Numbered from the stretch's first letter, positions 36,986 to 46,076 are shown. The stretch is DNA of 64,000 nucleotides from Pararhodobacter sp. (GCA_020832545.1 JAFIEK010000012.1:33890-97889); one strand, 5' to 3'. Numbers and translations: made by a program. Notes: generated by a model not told the origin, from the letters alone.

Positions 36986-37678
36986 TCAGCCCATCGCGTA
37001 GCCGGCCCCGCGCACTGTGCGGATCGGATCATCGCCGCCATGGGTTCCAAGTGCTTTGCGCAACCGGCCGATATGCACATCCACGGTGCGGGTATCGACA
37101 TAGATGTCACGCCCCCAGACCCTGTCCAGCAGGGCCTCGCGGCTCCAGACCCGGCCATGCTTTTCCATCAGCGCCGCCAGCAGCCGGAACTCGGTGGGGC
37201 CAAGGTGCAGCTCCTGCCCAGATCGGTAGACGCGGTGCGCTTCCGGATCAAGGCGCAGATCGGCCACCTCCAGCACCTGCCCGCTTTGCGTGGGGCGCAC
37301 CCGGCGCAGGTTGGCACGCACCCGTGCCAGCAACTCGTTGATCGAATAGGGCTTGATGATGTAGTCATCCGCCCCGGTTTCCAGCCCGCGAATGCGATCC
37401 CCCTCTTCGCTGCGCGCCGAGACCATGATCACGGCAGTGTCGCGCGCATCTGGGCGCGACTTGATCTGTCGGCAAACCTCGATGCCAGAAAGACGCGGCA
37501 GCATCCAGTCCAGCAAGATCACGTCAGGCGCCTCTTCGGCCATCACCAGAAGCGCCTCCTCTCCATCCCCCGCCGTGGCCACGCGAAAGCCTGCGGCCTC
37601 AAGGTTATAGCTGAGCAGCGCACGTTGTGCCGGTTCGTCATCGACCACCAGAACCAGCGGCTTGTCGGTCTTGCGCAT
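36986..37678 (-). CDS. phoB: phosphate regulon response regulator PhoB
   Basis: 230 aa. Receiver domain with Asp13-Asp14, phospho-acceptor Asp57 in LLDWMLP, Thr/Ser region VSARSEE and Lys in DYIIKPYS. OmpR-type winged helix ending VDVHIGRLRKALG and RTVRGAGYAMG. Three bases separate it from phoU upstream. Binds PHO boxes such as that at 39648. Confidence 0.92.
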   Translation of the reverse strand: MRKTDKPLVLVVDDEPAQRALLSYNLEAAGFRVATAGDGEEALLVMAEEAPDVILLDWMLPRLSGIEVCRQIKSRPDARDTAVIMVSARSEEGDRIRGLETGADDYIIKPYSINELLARVRANLRRVRPTQSGQVLEVADLRLDPEAHRVYRSGQELHLGPTEFRLLAALMEKHGRVWSREALLDRVWGRDIYVDTRTVDVHIGRLRKALGTHGGDDPIRTVRGAGYAMG

Positions 37679-37681
37679 GGG

Positions 37682-38401
37682 TCAGTCCCCGTCGCCCACC
37701 GGCACGTCAATCGTGGCGGTGGACGCGCCCTTGACCCGGTCGCCGGGTTTCTGGCCGGTTGCCAGATAGATGACCTGCTCGGCCGCCCCGGTCACCAGAT
37801 CGCCCATCCGCTCGGTATTCTTGGCGATGAAGGTGTAATGCAGACAGGCGGTGATGATGCGCGGGTCTTCCATCATATGGGTGATGAACTCACGAAACAG
37901 CGCATTGGTCATATGATCGATCTCGGCGTCGCGGGCGATCACGTCCTCGGCCAGCGCCACATCCTGCCGGGCAAAGGCGTCCAGCATGTCTTTCAGCATC
38001 TGCCCCACCTGCCGCGCCTGTCGCCGGATCGCCGCACCCGCCCCTTCAATCTGCGGGCCCGGTGCGAGAACCGGCACGCGTTTGGCCATGTTCTTGGCGT
38101 AATCGCCCATCCGCTCCAGATCGGCGGCCATCTTCATCACGGCGATCACCGCGCGCAGGTCCTGCGCCTGCGGCTGGCGCAACGCCAGAAGCACGACAAC
38201 CTGCTGATTGATCTCATCCTCCAGCGCATCAATGGCCTTGTCGCCCTGCACGACCTCAGCGGCCAGTTCCTCATCGCGGCTTTCAAGTGCGCGCGAGGCC
38301 AGATTGATCGCCTCCTCAACCCGCCCACCCATGCCCAGGATCAGTTCGCGGATGCGGTTAAGGTCTTCGTCGAAGGCCGAAAGGGTATGTGGTTTGCTCA
38401 T
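37682..38401 (-). CDS. phoU: phosphate-transport regulatory protein PhoU
   Basis: 239 aa, two three-helix PhoU repeats each with the metal-binding pattern (MAADLERMGDYAKNMAKR and IAKNTERMGDLVTGAAEQ). It normally bridges PhoR and the PstSCAB importer to keep the regulon off in high phosphate. Here it lies between phoR and phoB with no pst genes. Confidence 0.93.
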   Translation of the reverse strand: MSKPHTLSAFDEDLNRIRELILGMGGRVEEAINLASRALESRDEELAAEVVQGDKAIDALEDEINQQVVVLLALRQPQAQDLRAVIAVMKMAADLERMGDYAKNMAKRVPVLAPGPQIEGAGAAIRRQARQVGQMLKDMLDAFARQDVALAEDVIARDAEIDHMTNALFREFITHMMEDPRIITACLHYTFIAKNTERMGDLVTGAAEQVIYLATGQKPGDRVKGASTATIDVPVGDGD

Positions 38402-38432
38402 GGCTCAGATTTCCATTGTCTCTGAATGCACC

Positions 38433-39590
38433 TTATGCGGGTGGTGTGACGGTTGTATGACAGGCCGTGGCGCAGAGCGGCGCGCCCGGCAGGAAAACGG
38501 TAAACGTGCTGCCCTCACCGCGCGCCGAACGGATCGCCAGCTTGCCCCTGTGACGGCTGATGATATGCTTGACGATCGCCAGCCCCAGCCCGGTGCCCCC
38601 TTTCGCGCGCGAGCGGTGGCCGTCAACCCGGTAGAACCGTTCGGTCAGGCGCGGCAGGTGGATCGGGTCTATCCCGTCGCCGAAATCGCGCACACTGACG
38701 CGCAGCACGGGGCCGGTCATGCCCGGCACATTGTCGGTCTGCGCCATCTCGATCTCGATGCGGCCACCGCTGGCACCATATTTCACGGCGTTCTCGATCA
38801 GATTGTGAAACACCTGCACAAGCTGGTCGCGATCACCGGGAATGGGCGCGGCATCCGGCAGGTCGGTGAAATTCACCGTGATCCCGGCATCCTCGGTCAA
38901 CGGGCGCAGCGCCGCGAGCGTGGCACGCAGCACCTCCGACAGCGCCACAGGGTTGCGCGGGCGCACCTTTTCGGCGCTTTCCACCTTGGACAGCGACAAC
39001 AGGTCGCTGACCAGCCGGGTCATGCGCTGCGCCTCACGCTCCATGATCGACAGGAAGTTTTCGCGCGCAACCGGGTCATCCTTGGCCGGGCCGCGCAGGG
39101 TTTCGATAAAGCCTGCCAGCACGGTGAGCGGCGAGCGCATCTCATGGCTGACATTGGCCACGAAATCGCGCCGCTGCTGCTCGGCCTCTTCGACATGGCT
39201 GACATCGTGAAAACAGACCAGAAGGCCCGCGAACCCGGCCTCGGGGGCCAGCGGGGCAACGGTCATGCGGTAGATGGTCTCGGAACTGGCAGAGGCGACG
39301 ATCTTGCGCGCCTCGAACGGGCCTGCGGGCGCGGCGGGGTTGGCCAGATGCGCGAACCCGGCCTCCAGCATGGCCACCGGCTCAGGCTGGCGGATCTGGG
39401 CCAGCGCCTGCGCCCCCTCCAGCCCCGGCCCCAGCAGCTCAAGGGCGGCGGGATTGGCCAGTTCAATGCGCCGCTCTGCCCCGATGACCAGCACCGGCTC
39501 TGGCAGCGCGTTCAGGAATGCGCGCAGCCGCGCCTTGTCGGCGGGCACAGGCGCCGGGGGCAGTGTCGGTGCGTTGTCGATGTCTTCCAT
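38433..39590 (-). CDS. phoR: phosphate regulon sensor histidine kinase PhoR, without a visible membrane segment
   Basis: 385 aa from ATG 39590 (MEDIDNAPTLPP). A PAS domain starts at once (FLNALPEPVLVIGAERRIELANPAA, residues 25-50), then HisKA with the phospho-His motif FVANVSHEMRSPLT, and an ATPase domain with NLIENAVKYG, VRDFGDGID and GGTGLGLAIVKHI. Unlike E. coli PhoR there is no N-terminal membrane helix, so it looks cytosolic. A PHO box lies 58 bases upstream. The gene reads into phoU and phoB. Confidence 0.88.
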   Translation of the reverse strand: MEDIDNAPTLPPAPVPADKARLRAFLNALPEPVLVIGAERRIELANPAALELLGPGLEGAQALAQIRQPEPVAMLEAGFAHLANPAAPAGPFEARKIVASASSETIYRMTVAPLAPEAGFAGLLVCFHDVSHVEEAEQQRRDFVANVSHEMRSPLTVLAGFIETLRGPAKDDPVARENFLSIMEREAQRMTRLVSDLLSLSKVESAEKVRPRNPVALSEVLRATLAALRPLTEDAGITVNFTDLPDAAPIPGDRDQLVQVFHNLIENAVKYGASGGRIEIEMAQTDNVPGMTGPVLRVSVRDFGDGIDPIHLPRLTERFYRVDGHRSRAKGGTGLGLAIVKHIISRHRGKLAIRSARGEGSTFTVFLPGAPLCATACHTTVTPPA

Positions 39591-39647
39591 ATGCGATCCG
39601 CCCCACACCCGTCTGACCCGGGTTCCCGGCGTTTGTGCCAAGGCTGT

Positions 39648-39665
39648 GTAACAGAATTATGACAC
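39648..39665 (-). promoter_or_regulatory. PHO box upstream of phoR
   Basis: Minus strand GTGTCATAATTCTGTTAC, against the consensus two direct repeats CTGTCAT-A(A/T)A(A/T)-CTGTCAC: 15 of 18 positions fit. It indicates PhoB autoregulation of phoR-phoU-phoB. Confidence 0.75.
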
Positions 39666-39679
39666 GGCCCACCGGGTGC

Positions 39680-40603
39680 TCACAATCCCGGGAAATCCAC
39701 CATCAACAACGCATGATCACTGGCATGGGGCCGATGTGCGCCGACATCGGGCAGGCGCGGCCCGTCATGGCGCGCGACCTCTTGCCCCAGCCCCTCCCGC
39801 AGGGCGCGCGGCCGGGCGCAGGCAAATCGCGTCCCCAGCGCGGGCGAGGCCAGCAGCGCATCGGGGCGCGAGTAAAGCGTGCCGTCGGGGCTGGCCCATG
39901 TCCAGCGTTCATCCTCAGGCATGCGCGCCACCAGATCGACCGAGAAGTCACCGATCAGCGGCGCGATCGCACGCGGCTTTCCGCCGGATTCCAGCGGTTC
40001 GTTCAGATCACCCAACACCAGCCACAGCGCATCCGGACCGGGGCAATACCGCCCGATCAGACGGCGCACGGCCTCGGCTTCCAACTGACGCTGGTCAAAA
40101 GCCGGGTCAGGCCAGGGGGCCTTGAAATGGCACAGAAAAAGCGTCAGCGCGCCGATCCGCACCATCAGGCAATCGCGGCAAAACACCGGACGACCGGGCC
40201 GCGCGCCGGGATGACCGGCCAGCCCCAGATCGTCTGCGCCAAGGCTGGCGTGGCTTTCCACCCGGTCAAGCGGCAACCGGCTCATCACCGCCAGATCGCG
40301 CCCTGCCCCGTCATTGCCCGGCAGGCAGCCACGGTGCGGCCAGGGCGCGGCCCCGGCGCGCATGAGCAGGTGGTCATGAAAATGATCCAGCGTGGCGCGG
40401 TCAAAGACCTCTTGCAGGCAAAAGACATCCGCGTCAGCGCGCGCCATGACCGCCGCCGTCAACCGCCGGTCCGCCAGATCAAGCGCGGCGGCGCGCGCTG
40501 TCTGATCCTCCGGCATGTCATGGTCGCGCGCGCCGTCGTAGCGCAGGCCGGACGCGCCGCGCCGCAGCCTGAGGTTCTGCACATTGAACGTGGCGATCCG
40601 CAT
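39680..40603 (-). CDS. endonuclease/exonuclease/phosphatase (EEP) family protein
   Basis: 307 aa, cytosolic, no signal peptide. EEP signature: RIATFNVQNLRLR at the start, DVFCLQEVFD, LVLGDLNEPLESGG, and the C-terminal SDHALLMVDFPG; the catalytic Glu, Asp, Asn and His are all there. May cleave DNA, RNA, sugars or lipids by phosphoester hydrolysis. Closest neighbour downstream is phoR, but the PHO box lies after its stop, so a Pho link is only positional. Confidence 0.85.
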   Translation of the reverse strand: MRIATFNVQNLRLRRGASGLRYDGARDHDMPEDQTARAAALDLADRRLTAAVMARADADVFCLQEVFDRATLDHFHDHLLMRAGAAPWPHRGCLPGNDGAGRDLAVMSRLPLDRVESHASLGADDLGLAGHPGARPGRPVFCRDCLMVRIGALTLFLCHFKAPWPDPAFDQRQLEAEAVRRLIGRYCPGPDALWLVLGDLNEPLESGGKPRAIAPLIGDFSVDLVARMPEDERWTWASPDGTLYSRPDALLASPALGTRFACARPRALREGLGQEVARHDGPRLPDVGAHRPHASDHALLMVDFPGL

Positions 40604-40661
40604 CTGCCCATCAACCCCCTGCGCTTCCTGCCGTCAAGCCCCGCCCATCACGTCATGGCCG

Positions 40662-41420
40662 TCACGCCCTGAAGCTCGCCGCCAGCGCGCTCATCGCCTG
40701 CCGGTAGACCAGCACATCAATTCCCACCGCCAGCAGGTTCACCCCCAGCGCAAGGCATTCGCGCGCATAGCCCGCATCCGTCGCCAGAATGCCCGCCGTC
40801 TTGCCCGCAGCGCGAATCTGCCCAATCGCCCCGGCAATCGCGGCCCGCACCTCCGGGGCATCGCTGCGCGCACCAAAACCCATGTCGGCGGCCAGATCGG
40901 CGGGGCCGATGAACACGCCATCCACCCCCTCGACCGCCAGAATATCCTCCAGCGCCGCCAGCCCGGCGCGGCTTTCGATCTGAAGCAGCAAACAGATCCC
41001 GGCATCGGCGCGCGCGAAACAATCCGACACGCCCGAAAAGCGCGAGGCCCGGGCCATGCCCGCCCCCACCCCGCGCCGCCCCGCAGGCGGGTAGCGCACG
41101 GCCCGCACCAGCTCTGCCGCCTGCGCCGCACTCTCCACCATCGGCACCAGCACTGTCTGCGCGCCGATATCCAGCACCTGCTTGAGCATCCACGCCTCAC
41201 CCACCGGCACCCGCACCACCGGATGCGCGGATGAGCGCCCCAGCGCCTGCAACTGCGCCAGCATGCGGCGCAGATCGTTCGGTGCATGCTCGCCATCGAT
41301 TACCAGCCAGTCAAACCCGGTCTCGCCCGCAATCTCGGCGACATAGGGCTCGGCCATACCCAGCCAGCAGCCGATCTGCGGCGTGCCACTCTGCAAGGCT
41401 GCTTTGAATGCATTCTCCAT
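40662..41420 (-). CDS. HpcH/HpaI-family class II aldolase
   Basis: 252 aa; metal-dependent retro-aldol cleavage of 2-oxo-3-deoxy acids (4-hydroxy-2-oxoheptanedioate or 2-dehydro-3-deoxyglucarate type) to pyruvate and an aldehyde. Motifs: IGCWLGMAEPYVAEIAG, WLVIDGEHAPND, VRVPVGEAWMLKQVLDIGA and DGVFIGPADLAADMG; Glu and Asp metal ligands lie in LLLQIES and GPADLAAD. ATG 41420 follows GAGGGAGCGTG, whose sequence abuts the tail of intergenic repeat copy e. It could belong to homoprotocatechuate breakdown, but other hpa genes are absent. Confidence 0.85.
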   Translation of the reverse strand: MENAFKAALQSGTPQIGCWLGMAEPYVAEIAGETGFDWLVIDGEHAPNDLRRMLAQLQALGRSSAHPVVRVPVGEAWMLKQVLDIGAQTVLVPMVESAAQAAELVRAVRYPPAGRRGVGAGMARASRFSGVSDCFARADAGICLLLQIESRAGLAALEDILAVEGVDGVFIGPADLAADMGFGARSDAPEVRAAIAGAIGQIRAAGKTAGILATDAGYARECLALGVNLLAVGIDVLVYRQAMSALAASFRA

Positions 41421-41430
41421 CACGCTCCCT

Positions 41431-41486
41431 CATCTTGCCAGAAATACGCCGGGGGGGGGGCGGTACGGCCCGGGGGCAGCGCCCCC
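41431..41486 (-). repeat. modular intergenic repeat, copy e
   Basis: Minus strand: GGGGGC-GCT-GCCCCC, a GC-rich second stem, a run of ten C (plus-strand G run at 41451-41460), then TATTTCTGGCAAGATG leading almost directly into the aldolase ribosome site. Follows the decarboxylase stop. Confidence 0.7.
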
Positions 41487-41496
41487 TTCCCCGGTC

Positions 41497-42918
41497 TCAG
41501 CCCGCCAGCTCGTCCAGCACGGCAAAAGCGGTTTCCATATCCCCGGCCTGCGTTGAAAACGCCCCCACCTGAAACCGGATCACCATCTGCCCGTCCAGCC
41601 GCGTCTGGGTCAGGTAGATCCGCCCGTCATCATTCACACGCGCCAGAAAATCCAGTTGCGCCGCCTCATCGCGCCCCCGCAGCCGGAACGAAAAGAGCGA
41701 CAGAACCGGCTCGCTCATCACCTCGAACCGCGCATCCGCCCGCAGCTTTTCACACAGACCCTGCGCCCAGCCGATATGGTCGCGGATCATCGCGCGCAGC
41801 CCCGCCAGCCCGTAAAACCGCAAGACGAACCACAGCTTCAGCGCCCGGAACCGGCGGCCCAGCGGGACGGACCATTCCGAGTAATTCACAAACCCCTCGG
41901 CCCCGTGGGTGCGCAGGTATTCCGGTTCAATCGCCAGTGTCTTCACCAGCGCGGCGGGGTCGCGCAGGTAATGGGTGGAGCAGTCGAACTGCACGCCCAG
42001 CCATTTATGCGGGTTCAGAACCAGCGAATCCGCCTGCTCAATCCCCTCCCACAGCGCGCGGTTCTCGGGGCAGATCATCGCAGCCCCGGCCCATGCGGCA
42101 TCGACATGGCTGTAAAGCCCCTCATCGCGCGCAACACCCAGCACCGTGCGCAGGTCATCGCAGGCCCCCACGCCGGTCGCGCCGGTGCAGGCGATCACAC
42201 CCGCAGGCAGCATTCCCGCCGCGCGGTCGGTGGTGATGGCAGCGTGCAGGGCGCGCGCGTCCATGCCGCGCCGGGGCCCGGTGACGGGGATGCGCACCAG
42301 ATTGTCCGCGCCGATCCCGGCGATCCAGATGGCGCGGTCGATGGAGGTATGCACCTCGTCCGAGCAATAGATGCGCAGGCGCGGCTGTCCCGTCAGCCCC
42401 GCGCGGTTCCCTGCCCAGTCCAGCGCCCGCTCGCGCATCACCAGAACGGCGGCCAGCGTGGCGGATGAGGCGCTGTCCTGGATCACGCCGGTGAACCCCT
42501 CAGGCAGCCCAAGCGCCTGGCGCAGCCAGTCCAGCATCACGCCTTCCAGCTCGGTCGCCGCGGGTGAGGTCTGCCAGAGCATGCATTGCGGGGCCAGAAT
42601 GGCGGTGACGAATTCGGCCAGCATCGACGGCGGCGCGGCATTGGCGGGGAAATAGGCAAAAAAGCGCGGGTGCTGCCAATGGGTCAGGCCGGGCATGATC
42701 TGCGCATCCAGATCGGCCAGAATACCCGCCATGTCTTCGCCCTGCTCTGGCGGCGTCTGCGGCAGCTGCGCGCGGGTCGCGCCCGGGGTCAACGGCGCGC
42801 GGACCGGGCGGTCACGCAATGTGCGGTGATAGTCCGCGCCCCATTCAGCGATCTGCGCGCCCCAATGGGCAAAGCTGTCCCAGTTCATCTGTTGTCGGGT
42901 GTCGGGTGTGTCGTCCAT
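41497..42918 (-). CDS. PLP-dependent group II decarboxylase (aromatic-L-amino-acid type)
   Basis: 473 aa. Substrate-binding N-terminus (PGLTHWQHPRFFAYFPANAAPPSM, seen over residues 75-100), PLP-stacking His in YCSDEVHTSIDRA, Asp in YSHVDAAWAGAAM, and the Schiff-base Lys in NPHKWLGVQFDCS. These define the tyrosine/DOPA/tryptophan decarboxylase branch, making the matching arylamine and CO2. CCGGAGGCGCAG precedes ATG 42918. A role in acid tolerance or amine production is possible; exact substrate not inferable. Confidence 0.87.
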   Translation of the reverse strand: MDDTPDTRQQMNWDSFAHWGAQIAEWGADYHRTLRDRPVRAPLTPGATRAQLPQTPPEQGEDMAGILADLDAQIMPGLTHWQHPRFFAYFPANAAPPSMLAEFVTAILAPQCMLWQTSPAATELEGVMLDWLRQALGLPEGFTGVIQDSASSATLAAVLVMRERALDWAGNRAGLTGQPRLRIYCSDEVHTSIDRAIWIAGIGADNLVRIPVTGPRRGMDARALHAAITTDRAAGMLPAGVIACTGATGVGACDDLRTVLGVARDEGLYSHVDAAWAGAAMICPENRALWEGIEQADSLVLNPHKWLGVQFDCSTHYLRDPAALVKTLAIEPEYLRTHGAEGFVNYSEWSVPLGRRFRALKLWFVLRFYGLAGLRAMIRDHIGWAQGLCEKLRADARFEVMSEPVLSLFSFRLRGRDEAAQLDFLARVNDDGRIYLTQTRLDGQMVIRFQVGAFSTQAGDMETAFAVLDELAG

Positions 42919-42980
42919 CTGCGCCTCCGGGTCCCTTGGGACTGGAGCAGGTTTCGCGCATGGGGGCAAGCGGGGCCGGG

Positions 42981-43436
42981 TCAGGCGCCCTGCCCGTTTC
43001 GCGCCAGAACGCGCTGGCGGGCCTGAGCGCTGTCGCGGTCATCGAGCGCGATCAGGGGGGCAAGATGGCGCAACAGGGCGTCTTCATGCGGGTCGCGGTG
43101 GTGATCAACCAGCACGACCTGCCACAGCGCCTCGATCAGCGTGACGCGCTCGTCATGGTCCATGGCGGATTTGACGACACGGGTGAAGCGCACGAGGTCG
43201 GGCGCTTCGGCCTGCGCGGCTTCGGCGCGGGTGCGCAGGGCGTCGGCGGTATCGGGCGGTTCGATGTCAAACATCTCGTCCAGAAGGGCGGTGACGGCGT
43301 GGCGGTCGTCGTCGTTGTAGTGGCCATCGGCCTTTGCGGCCTCGACCAGAAGGACAGCCACGGCAAGATCCGGCGCGATGTCCCGGTCAGGGGCCGAGGG
43401 ACGGGGGCGGAAGAGGGTTCTGAGCACGTCGATCAT
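42981..43436 (-). CDS. TerB-family tellurite-resistance-like protein
   Basis: 151 aa, all-helical. DLAVAVLLVEAAKADGHYNDDD and later WQVVLVDHHRDPHEDALLRHLAPLI are the paired acidic metal-site helices of the TerB/COG4103 fold. Nothing nearby resembles the rest of a ter operon, so resistance is not implied. The ATG at 43436 lacks a good ribosome site (CCCTCCC precedes it), which makes leaderless or weak translation possible. Confidence 0.8.
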   Translation of the reverse strand: MIDVLRTLFRPRPSAPDRDIAPDLAVAVLLVEAAKADGHYNDDDRHAVTALLDEMFDIEPPDTADALRTRAEAAQAEAPDLVRFTRVVKSAMDHDERVTLIEALWQVVLVDHHRDPHEDALLRHLAPLIALDDRDSAQARQRVLARNGQGA

Positions 43437-43611
43437 GGGAGGGTTATGCCGGATTGTGCGGGGGGAGGCAAATGGCGTGTTGGTGAGTGGGGGAACGCGA
43501 TTAAGCAATTGCGTTGAAGCGCTTGAGGGGCGCGTCTGTCGGTGAGGGATGGAGGCTGCGGCGCTTCTGCCTGCCCTCAAACGACGCGCGGATGGTGCTG
43601 TCTGGAACAGA

Positions 43612-43668
43612 GGGCAGCGCCCGCCCCTCGGGGGGCGGGTCGGGCGCTGCCCGGGCCAAGAGGCCCGG
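43612..43668. terminator. two GC-rich hairpins between TerB and the abi-like gene
   Basis: GGGCAGCGCCCG and CGGGCGCTGCCC form a 12-bp stem enclosing a second stem (CCCGCCCC/GGGGCGGG), 43612-43652, then CCGGGCC-AAGA-GGCCCGG (43651-43668) and ACTTTTC. The rest of 43437-43699 holds no convincing gene. Confidence 0.6.
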
Positions 43669-43699
43669 ACTTTTCAAACCCAGCATTCAGAGAACACAC

Positions 43700-44536
43700 T
43701 CAGCTTTGGTTTTGCTTTCCACGCGACTCGAGAAGGAACTCGCAAAAACAGAGTGTGAGATTGATCACCAGACGTGCATGGTGGCTATCAGCTCGATATT
43801 TTGCGGCATGCCGGTCGCTCGCTTTATTGGCGACATAGTAAAACCCCCCGATCAAGGTAGTTAAGCCGCTCAATAGTGGCTTCAATGGCTCTGGTGTCTC
43901 TTCCGTAATATTCATGGAACGAGATGATGAGTAAAGCTTGTACAAACGCCTTATGTCACCCTCCTCGTCCTTAAATTTAACACTTTCTTCCTTAAGAGAA
44001 AGTTTCAAAAACTCTTCAACAATCGTGTAACAAATCGATATTGCGCCTGAGAAGTCACGTTTTTCTAATCGATCACGTGACTTGTGTATATGCTCGGCAA
44101 GAGATGCGTCAGTGAGAAGAATTTTGGAGACGGGCTGGATCAATTGAGCATTTCGTACAACCTCAAAGAACATCGGTCCATCTATGTATTCTCCGTTGTG
44201 GTAGAAACCTTTATCGTAATTTTTTTTAATCTTGTACCCACCAGCTGATATTAAACGTGAAAGCTGAAAAGCCGCGTTTTCCGCCGCACCCTCGTCGTCT
44301 CCAAACGAATTTCCTAGTGCCTTCTCAATCAGAGGTTTAATTCGATCTGAACCATTGAACGATTGCAATTTATCTCTGACATAGACATGCCTACTAGGAA
44401 ATCCTTGGCCATATAAATCTTCTTCACCAAGAGAATTAAAGAAATCGACCAGCGCCGGGCCGCTTCGGTATCCGCCCAATTCATTTCCGGTAACCAATCC
44501 GACTAAAAAATCAATTGCGCGGTCGGATACTTTCAC
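43700..44536 (-). CDS. abortive-infection-like protein (Abi C-terminal domain), AT-rich
   Basis: About 278 aa. The C-terminal 80 residues, with [19 protein letters not shown] and [20 protein letters not shown], fit the Abi_C domain of phage-defence abortive-infection proteins (an N-K-x-S/G-D-x-H core followed by R-x-A-x-L-x-V-N). The N-terminal 180 residues are helical and not recognised. GTG 44536 overlaps the thyX stop (GTGA) and is my preferred start; ATG 44563 lies in the thyX frame region. Base composition is unlike every neighbour: the line 43981-44040 has 19 G+C of 60. It looks like a transferred gene. Probable outcome on activation is growth arrest or cell death; the trigger is unknown. 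Confidence 0.75.
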   Translation of the reverse strand: MKVSDRAIDFLVGLVTGNELGGYRSGPALVDFFNSLGEEDLYGQGFPSRHVYVRDKLQSFNGSDRIKPLIEKALGNSFGDDEGAAENAAFQLSRLISAGGYKIKKNYDKGFYHNGEYIDGPMFFEVVRNAQLIQPVSKILLTDASLAEHIHKSRDRLEKRDFSGAISICYTIVEEFLKLSLKEESVKFKDEEGDIRRLYKLYSSSRSMNITEETPEPLKPLLSGLTTLIGGFYYVANKASDRHAAKYRADSHHARLVINLTLCFCEFLLESRGKQNQS

Positions 44537-45438
44537 CCAATCACCCCCATAAACTCCCGCCATTCCCCCTTGGACATGCCCGAGGTCTCCTGCGTCACTT
44601 CCTCACCCTTCAGCATCCGCCGGATGCAAGCAATTCCTTTCGCAGAAAGGTTGACGCCGCCCATCCGGTAATCCTCGAACGCCGCATAGGCCAGCGGCAC
44701 CCAATCGGCCACCATGCCCGCTATCGCCTCGGCATAAACCCGGATTTCATACTGCGCATGCGAATCCGCCCGCAGCCGCAGAAAGTGGAACAGGTTGTGC
44801 AGGTCGGTCTTCCAGTACCACTGGGTATAGATGTTCATCGGCAGGTTCATCCGCGCCAGCTCACGCGCCAGCCCCGCCTGCCCTTCCTGTGACAGCATCG
44901 CCTCATAGCTGTCATAGCTGCGCGAGGCGTCGGATTTCAGCATCTCCAGCACGCGCACAGCCTCATCCCCTTCCAGCACCGCGCCCCGGCCCTGATTGTT
45001 GATGCTCGATTGCGCGGCAAGCTGTTCGGGCGCGGGGATATAGAACTCGCGGTCAAGGATCGAATAACGGGCCGAGTATTCGTTGACGTTGGCGGTGCGG
45101 TGCCTGATCCACTGGCGGGCCACGAAGACCGGCAGTTTCACATGCAGCTTGATCTCGCACATCTCGAACGGGGTGGAGTGCCAGTGCCGCATCAGGTAGC
45201 GGATCAGCCCCTCATCGTTTTGCACATGCTTGGTGCCCGCCCCGTAGCTGACGCGCGCGGCCTGCACGATGGCGCTGTCATCGCCCATATAGTCGATGGC
45301 GCGGACAAAGCCGTGGTCCAGCACCGGATGGGCGCGGTAGAGGTGTTTCTCCATCCCCTCGGACACCGCGCGCAAAGTGGGCCGGGCGCGGGCGCGCAGG
45401 TGGTCGATTTCGGCTTGCTGTTCGGGGGAAAGGGGCAT
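44533..45438 (-). CDS. thyX: flavin-dependent thymidylate synthase
   Basis: 301 aa; makes dTMP from dUMP with FAD, NADPH and methylene-tetrahydrofolate. The ThyX motif RHRx7S is seen as [20 protein letters not shown] and the C-terminal region with [19 protein letters not shown] complete the active site. The downstream abi-like gene overlaps its stop. Confidence 0.95.
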   Translation of the reverse strand: MPLSPEQQAEIDHLRARARPTLRAVSEGMEKHLYRAHPVLDHGFVRAIDYMGDDSAIVQAARVSYGAGTKHVQNDEGLIRYLMRHWHSTPFEMCEIKLHVKLPVFVARQWIRHRTANVNEYSARYSILDREFYIPAPEQLAAQSSINNQGRGAVLEGDEAVRVLEMLKSDASRSYDSYEAMLSQEGQAGLARELARMNLPMNIYTQWYWKTDLHNLFHFLRLRADSHAQYEIRVYAEAIAGMVADWVPLAYAAFEDYRMGGVNLSAKGIACIRRMLKGEEVTQETSGMSKGEWREFMGVIG

Positions 45439-45519
45439 GGAGTGATCCTTGGCATGAAGGGCGGGTTGCGGGCCGCCGGTTTGGCGCTATTTTGGGGTCT
45501 ATAGCAAGGGAGACGCAAG

Positions 45520-45942
45520 ATGCGATATCTGCATACGATGGTCCGGGTGAAGGATCTGGACGCCTCGATGGCGTTTTACCGGCTGCTGGGGCTGGAAGAG
45601 GTGCGGCGGATTGACAGTGATGAGGGGCGCTTCAGCCTGATCTTCATGGCGCCGCCGGGACAGCCGGAATGCCCGGTGGAGCTGACGTATAACTGGGATG
45701 GCGACGAGGGCCTGCCCTCGGACAGCCGCCATTTCGGGCATCTGGCCTATGAGGTCGATGATATCTATGCCGCCTGCCAGCATCTGATGGACAATGGCGT
45801 GGTGATCAACCGCCCGCCGCGCGACGGGCGCATGGCCTTCGTGCGCTCGCCCGACAATATATCGGTGGAGCTGTTGCAGAAGGGTGGGGCAAAGGCACCG
45901 GCCGAGCCATGGGCCTCAATGGGCAATACCGGGCACTGGTGA
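45520..45942 (+). CDS. gloA: glyoxalase I-like (VOC) metalloenzyme
   Basis: 140 aa, cytosolic. Predicted metal ligands His5, Glu54, His74 and Glu117 match the short Ni-type lactoylglutathione lyase pattern, and FGHLAYEVDDIYAAC is a typical core. It would isomerise the methylglyoxal-glutathione hemithioacetal. GGGAGACGCAAG precedes ATG 45520. A repeat hairpin begins at the base after its stop. Confidence 0.85.
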   Translation: MRYLHTMVRVKDLDASMAFYRLLGLEEVRRIDSDEGRFSLIFMAPPGQPECPVELTYNWDGDEGLPSDSRHFGHLAYEVDDIYAACQHLMDNGVVINRPPRDGRMAFVRSPDNISVELLQKGGAKAPAEPWASMGNTGHW

Positions 45943-46076
45943 GGGGGCTTTGCCCCCTATTGGCCTGTGGCCCCTTCCCCGGCCTCGCCACGGGCTCGGC
46001 GTTCACGGCTGGGGCCTTCCACTGGAGGGCCCCCGAGACACCGCTCACCCCCCATGATAGTTTCAGACACAAAATG
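45943..46076 (+). repeat. modular intergenic repeat, copy f
   Basis: GGGGGC-TTT-GCCCCC directly after the gloA stop, GC-rich middle segments (GGCCTGTGGCCC and others), CCCCCC, then ATAGTTTCAGACACAAAATG. It is the longest copy, with extra sequence between the stems and the tail. Confidence 0.65.

Noticed and set aside
36815..38425. Long + strand open frame opposite phoB and phoU
   Set aside because: Composition of a shadow frame; PhoB and PhoU are full length with motifs on the other strand.
42981..43436. Tellurite-resistance operon
   Set aside because: Only one TerB-like gene; no terC, terD or terZ-like genes beside it.
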